Below are positions 48,309 through 56,483 of a stretch of 64,000 nucleotides of DNA, in pieces. The stretch's first letter is position 1; every line of letters begins with the position of its first letter. The DNA is from SABI01 sp028532915. GTDB lineage: Bacteria > Spirochaetota > Spirochaetia > Sphaerochaetales > Sphaerochaetaceae. Below the pieces are notes generated by a model that saw nothing but the letters and a program-made list of their open reading frames with translations, made no database searches and was not told where the DNA came from. The stretch lies in the NCBI GenBank assembly GCA_963677225.1, contig OY781923.1:682001-746000 (forward strand), in the 5' to 3' direction. Position numbers and translations under genes: made by a program.

Positions 48309-50414
48309 ATGTCTGAACTTAGTAAAATGAGAAACATCGGAATCAGTGCTCACATTGACTCTGGCAAAACAACTCTATCCGAGCGTATTCTCTTTTATGC
48401 AAACAGGATCCATGCAATTCACGAGGTTCGTGGAAAAGATGGTGTCGGCGCAACGATGGATTCTATGGAGCTCGAAAAAGAACGCGGAATCACCATTGCA
48501 TCGGCCGCAACCAACGTTACATGGAAAGATCACCCGATCAATATCATTGATACTCCGGGACACGTTGACTTTACAATCGAGGTAGAGCGTTCTCTGCGCG
48601 TTCTCGACGGAGCAATTCTGGTATTGTGTTCTGTTGCTGGTGTTCAAAGCCAATCCATAACAGTTGACCGCCAGATGAAACGATACAATGTTCCTCGAAT
48701 CGCTTTTATCAATAAGTGCGACCGAACCGGGGCAAATCCGCTGAGAGTCAAACAGCAGCTCGTCGACAAGCTCGGTTTGAACGCTGTTCTCCTTCAGATA
48801 CCTATCGGACTCGAAGACCGTCTCGAAGGTGTCGTCGACCTGATTACCATGAAGGCTATCTACTTCGACGGTCCTGCCGGCGATCAACTGCGCTATGAAG
48901 AGATCCCTGCAGAACTCGTTGACCAGGCCAATGAGAAAAGAGAGGAGATGCTCGACAGTATCTCTCTGTGCTCCGATGAGCTTATGGAAGCGATGCTCGA
49001 AGAGAATGTTACAGAAGAGCTGATCTACAAAGCCATAAGAAAAGGTACGATCGCACTGGAACTCGTTCCCGTTCTCATGGGATCAGCTTACAAGAACAAG
49101 GGAATCCAGCCGCTGCTTGATGCCGTCATCGGTTATCTTCCGAATCCTACCGAAGTCACCAACACCGCACTTGACCTCGACAACGACGAGCAGAGTGTTG
49201 TTCTCAAATCTGACGAGAATCTTCCCCCTGTCATTCTGGGCTTCAAACTTGAAGACGGACAGTATGGACAGCTCACCTATATCAGAATCTATCAGGGAAA
49301 GATCAAAAAAGGTGATGAACTGATAAACACCAGAAGCCGCAAGAAATTCAAGATCGGACGTCTGGTTAAGATGCATGCGAGCAGCATGGAGGATATCAAC
49401 GAAGCAGGATGCGGAGATATCGCAGCACTGTTCGGTATCGACTGTGCTTCCGGTGACACATTCTGTCATCCTTCGCTCAACTATTCTATGACATCAATGT
49501 TCGTTCCGACTCCGGTTATCTCGCTATCAATCAACCCCGTCGATAAGAAATCTGCCGACAACATGGCAAAGGCTCTCAACAGATTCACCAAAGAAGACCC
49601 GACGTTCAACACCTATGTCGATCCTGAATCGAATCAGACTATCATTCAGGGAATGGGAGAACTTCACCTGGAAGTCTACGTCGAGAGAATGAGAAGAGAG
49701 TATAAGGCCGAAGTCGTCACCGACAGACCTGAAGTAGCCTACAGAGAAGCTATCAGTCAGAGAGCCGAGTTCAACTACACTCACAAGAAGCAGACCGGTG
49801 GTTCCGGACAGTATGCACGTGTTGCAGGATACATCGAGCCGATCATGGAGACTGATGACGAGGACGCAAAGGATTATGAATTCGTCGATCAGATCAAAGG
49901 TGGTGTCATCCCTACCGAATATATCCCTTCATGTGATAAAGGTTTCCAGTTGGCACTGAAGAAAGGGACCCAGCTGGGCTTCCCGATCGTCGGAGTGAGA
50001 GCAGTCATCAACGATGGAGCCTATCACCCGGTCGACTCTTCGGACCAGGCATTCCAGACTGCCGCACTGAGCGCATTCAGAGATGTCTACGAGAAAGCGA
50101 AACCCGTCATTCTCGAACCTGTCATGAAAGTGAGCGTCGAAGGACCTACCGAATTTCAGGGGAACATCTTCGGATCGATCAACCAGAGAAGAGGTATCAT
50201 CATCAGCAGTACTGAAGATGGTGCAAACTGTACAGTGGATGCCGAAGTACCTCTTTCAGAGATGTTCGGGTACTCTACGGTCCTGCGTTCTCTGACTCAG
50301 GGAAAAGCTGAATTCACCATGGAACTTGCAAAATATGCGAAGGTTCCTCAGTCGGTGAGTGAAGAACTGAAGAAAGCATATGAAGAGAAAAAGAAGAAGG
50401 AACAGTCAAAATAG
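48309..50414 (+). CDS. fusA: Translation elongation factor G, spirochaete/mitochondrial EF-G1 subtype
   Basis: This 701-residue five-domain GTPase has G1 AHIDSGKTT, switch I GATMDSMELEKERGITI, G3 DTPGHVDF and G4 NKCD. The switch I reading M-D-S-M-E-L-E-K-E-R matches the subgroup known from spirochaetes (spdEFG1) and mitochondrial EF-G1, and differs from the D-W-M-E-Q-E of ordinary bacterial EF-G. Known relatives with this switch act as translocase, with recycling done by a second EF-G elsewhere; that split is inferred here. A Lys-rich tail ends the protein. It is followed by a strong terminator. Confidence 0.93.
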   Translation: MSELSKMRNIGISAHIDSGKTTLSERILFYANRIHAIHEVRGKDGVGATMDSMELEKERGITIASAATNVTWKDHPINIIDTPGHVDFTIEVERSLRVLDGAILVLCSVAGVQSQSITVDRQMKRYNVPRIAFINKCDRTGANPLRVKQQLVDKLGLNAVLLQIPIGLEDRLEGVVDLITMKAIYFDGPAGDQLRYEEIPAELVDQANEKREEMLDSISLCSDELMEAMLEENVTEELIYKAIRKGTIALELVPVLMGSAYKNKGIQPLLDAVIGYLPNPTEVTNTALDLDNDEQSVVLKSDENLPPVILGFKLEDGQYGQLTYIRIYQGKIKKGDELINTRSRKKFKIGRLVKMHASSMEDINEAGCGDIAALFGIDCASGDTFCHPSLNYSMTSMFVPTPVISLSINPVDKKSADNMAKALNRFTKEDPTFNTYVDPESNQTIIQGMGELHLEVYVERMRREYKAEVVTDRPEVAYREAISQRAEFNYTHKKQTGGSGQYARVAGYIEPIMETDDEDAKDYEFVDQIKGGVIPTEYIPSCDKGFQLALKKGTQLGFPIVGVRAVINDGAYHPVDSSDQAFQTAALSAFRDVYEKAKPVILEPVMKVSVEGPTEFQGNIFGSINQRRGIIISSTEDGANCTVDAEVPLSEMFGYSTVLRSLTQGKAEFTMELAKYAKVPQSVSEELKKAYEEKKKKEQSK

Positions 50415-50432
50415 TCTGTGATTCTACTGTAT

Positions 50433-50458
50433 AAACCGGCCGGAAGGCCGGTTTTTTT
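50433..50458 (+). terminator. Intrinsic terminator of fusA
   Basis: AAACCGGCC / GGCCGGTTT with a GGAA tetraloop is followed by an unbroken T-run, 19 bp after the stop. Confidence 0.95.
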
Positions 50459-50504
50459 ATCAGAAAGAAAGATTGTCATCATGGTGTCGATATAAGAAAA
50501 ACCA

Positions 50505-50513
50505 TGTTATACT
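50505..50513 (+). promoter_or_regulatory. Extended -10 promoter of the P-loop protein gene
   Basis: TGTTATACT gives a TGn-TATACT extended -10 box 36 bp before the ATG at 50549, which has its own GGAGG. No good -35 is visible. Confidence 0.5.
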
Positions 50514-50548
50514 TGGGATAGACTAAACATCTTGGAGGATGCGTAGAT

Positions 50549-51256
50549 ATGGAAATTCAAGAGTTGAACGAGTTAAGCCCTTTACGGGCGTTTGATAAAT
50601 CACTTGGCGGTGGTTTAGGAAAAGGGAATCTGGGAGTGCTTGTTTCCCGTCACGGTGTGGGAAAGACCGCTTGTCTGGTACATTTGGCAACAGACAAACT
50701 TTTTAGAAATGAACATATCATCCATGTTTCATTTTCCGGAAATGTAGAGCACGTCATCGGATGGTATAAAGAGGTGTTTAGACAGATCAGCGAGAACAGG
50801 GATCTGGAGGATGCTTCCGAAGTCTACAACGAGATTCTTGCGAATCGCGTCGTAATGAATTTCTCTCAGGAAAACGTCTCGGTCGAGAAGGTTCTGAATT
50901 CTTTGGAGACTCTGATCAGACAGGGCTCTTTCAATGCGGATGCCGTTATGTTTGACGGGTATCATCTTACAGAGATGAGTGAAGAAGATGTGCGGAAGAT
51001 CAAACAGTTCGCACTTGATATGAGACTTGAAGTATGGTTCAGTGTCTCTCCTGTGAAGATGAATGTGAACTATGATGAGTACGGTGTCCCCGATACAATG
51101 CTGAAATATGAGCAGCTCATCGATGTGCTTATCGGGCTAAAATACAACGAACGGATGGATAAGGTTATCATGACTCTGGTAAAAGATGGTGCTACGATCG
51201 ATCCCAAGCCCATGCAGGTGACTCTCGATCCGAAAACGATGCTTATTGTAGATTAG
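50549..51256 (+). CDS. KaiC/RecA-like P-loop protein of unknown role
   Basis: This 235-residue protein has a Walker A-like motif SRHGVGKT at residues 33-40, near the N-terminus as in RadA/KaiC-type domains. A hydrophobic strand ending in Asp (ADAVMFDGYH, near residue 137) is a plausible Walker B. The FDKSLGGGLGKGNLGVL opening resembles the KaiC entry. No second ATPase domain or DNA-binding motif is seen. It is bracketed by terminators and so is monocistronic. Function unknown. Confidence 0.65.
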   Translation: MEIQELNELSPLRAFDKSLGGGLGKGNLGVLVSRHGVGKTACLVHLATDKLFRNEHIIHVSFSGNVEHVIGWYKEVFRQISENRDLEDASEVYNEILANRVVMNFSQENVSVEKVLNSLETLIRQGSFNADAVMFDGYHLTEMSEEDVRKIKQFALDMRLEVWFSVSPVKMNVNYDEYGVPDTMLKYEQLIDVLIGLKYNERMDKVIMTLVKDGATIDPKPMQVTLDPKTMLIVD

Positions 51257-51279
51257 TCGCAGTAAGTCATATATCAATC

Positions 51280-51324
51280 AGCCTATCTACCGCTTCTGAT
51301 GAAGGGGTAGGTAGGCTCAATTTT
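51280..51324 (+). terminator. Intrinsic terminator after the P-loop protein gene
   Basis: AGCCTATCTACC / GGTAGGTAGGCT is a 12-bp stem with one wobble pair and a 14-nt loop, followed by CAATTTT. It sits between convergent genes and may serve both. Confidence 0.8.
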
Positions 51325-51326
51325 CC

Positions 51327-51824
51327 TCAGACCCAGTACAGATCCTCCTTGGAATCTTTCTCTTCGATAAGGACTGCCGCCTGAGCGATCAGTGCATCTC
51401 CTGTTCCCACTTCCATCATCATCATCTCGGCGCTTTTGGCTTTCACCGAGACTGAACTGATATCAAGGGAGAGAAGAGATGCGATCGACTCTCTGATACG
51501 GTCGATATAGGGTGCAAGGCGGATCCTTTCCAGAATAACCGTACAGTCTATGTTCACGATCTCATAACCCTCAAGCAGAGGAAGGACTCTGTTCAGCAGT
51601 ATCGTGCTGTCGATACCTTTGAGATTCTCATTATCAGGGGGGAAATGCTTTCCTATGTCACCGAGAGCACAGGCGCCGAGAAGAGCGTCTATGAGTGCAT
51701 GAAGCAGCACATCGCCGTCCGAATGTCCCAGTGCGCCTTTGTCGCTTTCGATCGTCACCCCACCGATACGCAGAGGTCTGCCTTCTACCAGCCTGTGAAT
51801 ATCCCATCCGGTTCCAACTCTCAT
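51327..51824 (-). CDS. ispF: 2-C-methyl-D-erythritol 2,4-cyclodiphosphate synthase
   Basis: This 165-residue protein has the metal site in GWDIHRL (Asp8, His10) and LGHSDGDVLLHALIDALLGA (His in LGHSDGD). The C-terminal active-site loop usually reads KATTxE..GFTG.GEGI; here it is KAKSAEMMMMEVGTGDALIA, so the loop is diverged. It makes the cyclic diphosphate of the MEP isoprenoid pathway. It starts 1 bp after ispD. Confidence 0.9.
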   Translation of the reverse strand: MRVGTGWDIHRLVEGRPLRIGGVTIESDKGALGHSDGDVLLHALIDALLGACALGDIGKHFPPDNENLKGIDSTILLNRVLPLLEGYEIVNIDCTVILERIRLAPYIDRIRESIASLLSLDISSVSVKAKSAEMMMMEVGTGDALIAQAAVLIEEKDSKEDLYWV

Positions 51825-51825
51825 C

Positions 51826-52536
51826 CTATGATTCCTTTATCCGTACGATATCGTCGTATGTCGTTATCTTGATATTTTCGGCATCACCTCTCACTGTGGC
51901 GACATGGTAGCCTCCGTCAGTGTAGATCTCGCTGTCGTCCACATATACTTTTGAACTCTCTTTCGCTTTCTGGTGAGACAGGAGGATCTCGGGATATCTG
52001 AACACCTGAGGAGTCTGGATAGTGACGATGTTCGTCCTGTCCAGATGGCCGACAAGAAGGCCGTGTTCATCCACCTTCTTGATCGCATCGGTCACATTGA
52101 CGGCAGGGACGGTTCCTCCCGCGACAGAGGCTGTCGCAAGCAGTTCGATGATCATTTTCTGGGTTATGAAAGGGCGGGCACCGTCATGTATCGCAACAAG
52201 CGAGATATCAGAATCGAGCTGATAAAGATACTCCAGGGCTCTATACACCGACTCCTGCCGGGTCTTTCCTCCCGGTACGAGTGAGATTGGCGTATCGTAG
52301 GCGAACAGAAGGTTATCCAAAGCACTCTCACATTCGTCGCGGTAGAGTTCGGGGTAGGTGACTATGACATGGCGCAGATTCGGAATCGTCATAAACGGTT
52401 CGACAGCATGATAGAGAACAGTCCGGTCATCCAGCAGGACGAACTCCTTTTTGGGGCTCTGCTCGGGATGTGATGAGATGAATCGCTCGCTGCTGCCTGC
52501 CGCCGTTATCACGACAGCATGAGGAGGGAAGGACAC
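51826..52536 (-). CDS. ispD: 2-C-methyl-D-erythritol 4-phosphate cytidylyltransferase
   Basis: This 236-residue protein has the nucleotide-binding AAGSSERF near the N-terminus (the usual form is AAGxGxRM), IHDGARPF near residue 118 and TIQTPQVF. It transfers CMP to MEP in isoprenoid synthesis. It starts at a GTG that overlaps the carD stop (TAGTG), so the three genes carD-ispD-ispF are translationally chained. IspE is not in the window. Confidence 0.9.
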   Translation of the reverse strand: MSFPPHAVVITAAGSSERFISSHPEQSPKKEFVLLDDRTVLYHAVEPFMTIPNLRHVIVTYPELYRDECESALDNLLFAYDTPISLVPGGKTRQESVYRALEYLYQLDSDISLVAIHDGARPFITQKMIIELLATASVAGGTVPAVNVTDAIKKVDEHGLLVGHLDRTNIVTIQTPQVFRYPEILLSHQKAKESSKVYVDDSEIYTDGGYHVATVRGDAENIKITTYDDIVRIKES

Positions 52537-53051
52537 TATGATTCCTTTTTGGCTTCTAGTTTGCTGAAGATGAGAGCTTCCAGCTCTTCGCGGGGTCTGT
52601 CGAGGGCCAGCGAAGATTCGTCGATCAGGATCCTCAGTGCGCTGTCGTAGAGTTTCCTTTCCTGAACGGGAAGTTCTTTGATCTTCGAACGATGATAGAG
52701 AATCTGAACGACTCTGGCTATCGACCCGATGGAACCTTCCATCAGAAGATCGACGTTCATCTGATAACGGGCCTTCCAGTCGATAGGCACCTGTTCGAGT
52801 TTATGAGTGATTGATGAAATAGCCGACATCGCCTCGGAAGGTTCGACGATCGCTCGTATCCCCAGTTCATTGATCTTGGCTACAGGAACCATGACGGTCA
52901 TATCTGAAATATCAAGATAGATCTCATAATACAGATTTGTATTTCCTCGAAGGGTTTTCTCTTCTATTTTTCGAATTACACCGACTCCCTGAAGCGGGTA
53001 GACTACATGATCCCCGAGAGAAAAGGATGGGCTGATTTCATTTGATTTCAT
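52536..53051 (-). CDS. carD: CarD/CdnL-family RNA polymerase-binding regulator
   Basis: This protein has 171 residues from the ATG at 53051. The N-terminal RNA polymerase-interaction domain has the CarD/TRCF signature (FSLGDHVVYPLQGVGVI, about residues 10-26). A helical C-terminal domain follows. CarD proteins bind the RNA polymerase beta subunit and stabilise open complexes at promoters. The upstream frame to 53102 is rejected because a TATAAT box ends 6 nt before the ATG. The carD-ispD pair is conserved in several phyla. Confidence 0.88.
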   Translation of the reverse strand: MKSNEISPSFSLGDHVVYPLQGVGVIRKIEEKTLRGNTNLYYEIYLDISDMTVMVPVAKINELGIRAIVEPSEAMSAISSITHKLEQVPIDWKARYQMNVDLLMEGSIGSIARVVQILYHRSKIKELPVQERKLYDSALRILIDESSLALDRPREELEALIFSKLEAKKES

Positions 53052-53057
53052 GCCGTC

Positions 53058-53086
53058 ATTATAGCCGATAATCGCCGAAACAACAA
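53058..53086 (-). promoter_or_regulatory. Promoter abutting the carD start (leaderless)
   Basis: On the minus strand TTGTTG (53081-53086), a 17-bp spacer and a perfect TATAAT (53058-53063) are followed after 6 nt (GACGGC) by the ATG. The mRNA would begin at or next to the start codon; no Shine-Dalgarno fits. Confidence 0.65.
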
Positions 53087-53112
53087 GTATGGTATATTTC
53101 AACGATATGCGA

Positions 53113-53118
53113 TATATT
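53113..53118 (+). promoter_or_regulatory. -10 box abutting the malQ start (leaderless)
   Basis: TATATT ends 6 nt (GTGCCG) before the ATG at 53125; no Shine-Dalgarno is present. A second TATATT lies 20 bp upstream. No good -35 is visible. The promoter is back to back with that of carD. Confidence 0.45.
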
Positions 53119-53124
53119 GTGCCG

Positions 53125-54675
53125 ATGGAAAAGAAATTACGATTCAGCGGCGTCCTGCTTCATCCGACGAGTCTCCCCGGAGGGCACGGTATCGGAGATT
53201 TAGGACCGAAGGCGATGGAGTTTGTGAAACTCCTTTCCGATTCTTCTGTCTCCATGTGGCAGATACTTCCCCTTTCACCTGTGGGATACGGAAACTCTCC
53301 GTATGCCGCCCAGTCGGCTTTCGCAGGAAACGAACTTCTCATCAGTCTGGAACTGCTATACAGGCAGGGGCTGCTTGCTAAAGAAGACCTGTTTTCATCT
53401 ACCGGTTTTGAAACGCGCTTTGTCGATTACCCGAACGTGCAGAAGTTCAAGCTTCCTCTCCTCAGAAAGGCTGTCGATACCTTCCTCGAAAAATCTTCGG
53501 CAGCGATGAAGAGAGAATATGAAGAATTTCAGCAGGACAGTGCATACTGGCTTGACGATTATGCTCTCTACAAAGTGATGTGCGACCATTACAACGACAG
53601 CAGGTGGTTCAGCGTATGGGACAGAGATCTTGCAGAGAGAGAAAGCAATGCCGTCAGAACATGGACCGAAAAGAAGCGGGCCGGGATAGAACGGTATAAG
53701 GTTCTCCAGTTCTTTTTCCACCAGATGTGGGATGATCTTCACGAGTATGCAACAGAACACAATGTGGCGATAGTGGGCGACCTTCCGATCTTCGTCGCTC
53801 ACGACAGTGTCGATGCCTGGTGCCACCGGTCGTTTCTCAAGATGGACAGTGAAGGTCATCTTGAGAAAGTTGCCGGGGTCCCGCCCGATGCATTCAGTCC
53901 CACAGGCCAGCTGTGGGGGAATCCCGTCTACGATTGGGATGCCCTCAGAGAAGACGGCTACTCATGGTGGGTACGCAGGATGACCCATCAGCTGAAGATG
54001 ACCGATATGGTCAGGATAGATCATTTCAGAGGGTTCGACGCCGCCTGGGAAGTTCCCGCAGAAGATACCACTGCTGAAAACGGTTCCTGGGTGAAAGGGC
54101 CGGGACAGGATTTCTTCTCCGCTCTGAAAAGGGAGCTGAAGGTCCTTCCCGTGATCGCAGAGGACCTCGGCGTGATAACACCGAGCGTAGAGAAGCTGCG
54201 TGATGATAACGGTTTTCCTGGTATGAGGATATTGCAGTTCGGATTCAACTATGACGAAAAAGGTGACCTCGACGCATCACATTTCTATCTTCCTCACAAT
54301 TATGACGAGATGTGTGTGGCCTATACAGGCACCCACGATAACAATACAAGTCGCGGCTGGTACGATGAACTTCCCGAGGGTCACAAGGATCTGGTCAGGC
54401 GCTATCTCAGCTGTGATGACCGCTCTGTCGTATGGTACATGATCAGATCTGTCATGGCCTCTGGAGCAAGATGGGCGATCGTTCCCTTTCAGGATCTCGT
54501 TGAAGCCGGCGCTAACGGCAGAATGAACTTTCCGGGAACCTGCTCCCCTGAAAACTGGGCCTACAGAATTCCCGAAAACAGCTGTGACGGGAACATGAGA
54601 AAAAAGCTGGAGGCCATCGTGAAACCCTTCGGAAGGACAGGCAATTATCTCAAATTTATGAACACTCTTTCGTAA
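53125..54675 (+). CDS. malQ: 4-alpha-glucanotransferase (amylomaltase), GH77
   Basis: This protein has 516 residues from the ATG at 53125. Family marks are RFSGVLLHPTSLPGGHGIGD at the N-terminus, PLSPVGYGNSPY, the nucleophile Asp in VRIDHFRGF, the acid/base Glu in IAEDLG and the third acid in YTGTHDNNT. It transfers alpha-1,4-glucan segments and is used in maltodextrin or glycogen metabolism. No glycogen genes adjoin it. Its end overlaps lplA by 20 bp. Confidence 0.95.
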   Translation: MEKKLRFSGVLLHPTSLPGGHGIGDLGPKAMEFVKLLSDSSVSMWQILPLSPVGYGNSPYAAQSAFAGNELLISLELLYRQGLLAKEDLFSSTGFETRFVDYPNVQKFKLPLLRKAVDTFLEKSSAAMKREYEEFQQDSAYWLDDYALYKVMCDHYNDSRWFSVWDRDLAERESNAVRTWTEKKRAGIERYKVLQFFFHQMWDDLHEYATEHNVAIVGDLPIFVAHDSVDAWCHRSFLKMDSEGHLEKVAGVPPDAFSPTGQLWGNPVYDWDALREDGYSWWVRRMTHQLKMTDMVRIDHFRGFDAAWEVPAEDTTAENGSWVKGPGQDFFSALKRELKVLPVIAEDLGVITPSVEKLRDDNGFPGMRILQFGFNYDEKGDLDASHFYLPHNYDEMCVAYTGTHDNNTSRGWYDELPEGHKDLVRRYLSCDDRSVVWYMIRSVMASGARWAIVPFQDLVEAGANGRMNFPGTCSPENWAYRIPENSCDGNMRKKLEAIVKPFGRTGNYLKFMNTLS

Positions 54676-55666
54676 TGAGAGCGGCGACATCGTCAGCCAT
54701 CGCATGGAGTGAAGGTTCAAGCTTCTTCTCACCTTCGGTGACCAGACTGTGGTAGACAGCCTCGGGCGTGTAGGGGGTCGAAGGAAGAGCCTCCTGAAGG
54801 AACCGGATGAATTCGAGCGAGAGTGTATCGCTGGAGATCTCCACATCAGTGATCACTCCTTTGATGACTTCAAGATCGAGAGTGATTCTTCCCCAGTCGA
54901 ACCTGCTGCTGATAGGGTGGGAGAAATGAGGCGATGATCCGTAGAGCCAGGACCAGCTGCTGTAATGTTCATACGTCTCATGCAGGTCTGGATGACTTGA
55001 GAGAAATTCGGTCTGCAGATCGACCACTTCCACTTCATCCTCGTAGGTGCTGTAGAACTGCTCTATGATTGCACTGCACAGATTCTCATGGGTGATCTCT
55101 CCGTTGAGGGCTTTGAGATTCGTCACTCTGGAAGAGACCGAACGGATCCCCTTTGACTGAAGTTTCTCCTTGTCGGGAGTAAGATAGAGAGGAAGAGCCG
55201 TCATGTCTGCATCGATGAGAAGCGTGCCGTGATGGAATGCTTTTTTACTGTTCTTTTTGAATGCACTGCCCGAGAACTTTTTCCCGTCTGCAATGAGGTC
55301 GTTCCTCCCGGAAGTCTCACCTTTGATATCGAACCTCTTGAGCGCATCCAATATGATACTGAAATTTCTCTGGATATCGTAATCGTCGATCGGGGACATG
55401 AAGGTGAAGTTCGTATTGCCCAGATCATGGTAGACCGCTCCTCCTCCGCTTTGACGTCTTGCAAGAGTGACCGAATCGCGTTCCATTGCCGGAAGGTCGC
55501 ATTCGATCCACGGATTCTGAAAACGTCCGATGACGACACACGGTTTGTTTCTCCAGAGAAACAGAATATGCTGCTTGTCACTCTGCTGTTTGAACAACCA
55601 ATCTTCCGTGGCAAGATTGAACCACGGATTATGATGCTCTGCCGTATAGACCTTGATTTTCTTCAT
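54656..55666 (-). CDS. lplA: Lipoate-protein ligase A
   Basis: This 336-residue protein has the catalytic-domain motifs RRQSGGGAVYHDLGN (lipoate/ATP loop) and DLIADGKKFSGSA (catalytic Lys), followed by a C-terminal accessory domain of about 90 residues, as in E. coli-type LplA. It attaches scavenged lipoate to E2 or GcvH proteins. Its presence implies lipoylated targets in the cell; none is encoded in this window. Confidence 0.93.
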   Translation of the reverse strand: MKKIKVYTAEHHNPWFNLATEDWLFKQQSDKQHILFLWRNKPCVVIGRFQNPWIECDLPAMERDSVTLARRQSGGGAVYHDLGNTNFTFMSPIDDYDIQRNFSIILDALKRFDIKGETSGRNDLIADGKKFSGSAFKKNSKKAFHHGTLLIDADMTALPLYLTPDKEKLQSKGIRSVSSRVTNLKALNGEITHENLCSAIIEQFYSTYEDEVEVVDLQTEFLSSHPDLHETYEHYSSWSWLYGSSPHFSHPISSRFDWGRITLDLEVIKGVITDVEISSDTLSLEFIRFLQEALPSTPYTPEAVYHSLVTEGEKKLEPSLHAMADDVAALITKECS

Positions 55667-55706
55667 ACGCTTTCTCTCCCTTGATACAGTAGACCCATTT
55701 TAATGC

Positions 55707-55736
55707 TTTACATCCTCAGAGTAAACAACTTATACT
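55707..55736 (+). promoter_or_regulatory. Promoter abutting the rsmE start (leaderless)
   Basis: TTTACA (55707-55712), an 18-bp spacer and TATACT (55731-55736) end 8 nt before the ATG at 55745, with no Shine-Dalgarno. The in-frame ATG at 55703 lies upstream of the promoter and is rejected. Confidence 0.6.
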
Positions 55737-55744
55737 CTGTGGCT

Positions 55745-56452
55745 ATGAACATAGTCCTGTTAGAGAATGTCTATAGAGAAGGTCTCATCGAAAAAAGAGA
55801 TGAGAGAGCTTCCCATATTCTGAAGGTCCTGAAGCTGAAAGTTTCCGACAGCTTCAAACTCGGTCAGATAAACGGGCACAGCGGAACGGCCACAATAGAG
55901 CGGATAGACGATGAAGGAATTCATTACACCTACGTGAAAGAGAAGGAGAAAGAGCCTCTCTATCCTGTCACACTCTTTGTGGGTCAGGTCAGGCCAATCT
56001 GCATGAAACGGATCCTGCGTGAGGCTGTGATGCTCGGTGTCGAGAAGGTGATCGTGGGAAGAACCGATCTCGGCGAGAAAAGCTACGAGAATGCGAAGAT
56101 ATGGAGCAGCAGGGAATACAGAAAATTTCTCATAGACGGAGCGATGCAGGGAGGCTCCACCTCGATCTGCGATGTAGATCTGATCACCTCGCTCGAGGAA
56201 CTTCCTCTCCACCTCTTCGATAATCTGCTGCTGCTCGATAACATTCTCGAATCGACACCGTTATCGAAAGCCTCTCTTTCAGGGTCGATTCTCCTTGCCG
56301 TGGGAAGTGAACGGGGATTTTCCAGCAGAGAGAGACAGTTCTTCGTCGATCACGATTTCAGTGTTCATTCGCTCGGGAAACGGATATTGAGAACCGAGAC
56401 AGCGTGCGCTGTAGCAGTCTCCCTTTCCCTTGCGGCCATTGATGCGTTATAA
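55745..56452 (+). CDS. rsmE: 16S rRNA (uracil-1498-N3)-methyltransferase
   Basis: This 235-residue SPOUT methyltransferase shows the RsmE knot motifs: LAVGSERGFSSRE (usually GPEGGFS..E) and LGKRILRTETA. The N-terminal PUA-like part (RASHILKVLKLKVSD) is typical. It methylates U1498 of 16S rRNA. It is followed 31 bp later by thyX, which has its own ribosome site and may be co-transcribed. Confidence 0.9.
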   Translation: MNIVLLENVYREGLIEKRDERASHILKVLKLKVSDSFKLGQINGHSGTATIERIDDEGIHYTYVKEKEKEPLYPVTLFVGQVRPICMKRILREAVMLGVEKVIVGRTDLGEKSYENAKIWSSREYRKFLIDGAMQGGSTSICDVDLITSLEELPLHLFDNLLLLDNILESTPLSKASLSGSILLAVGSERGFSSRERQFFVDHDFSVHSLGKRILRTETACAVAVSLSLAAIDAL

Positions 56453-56483
56453 TCACATGATATTACAGGTAGGAGAAATTTAG

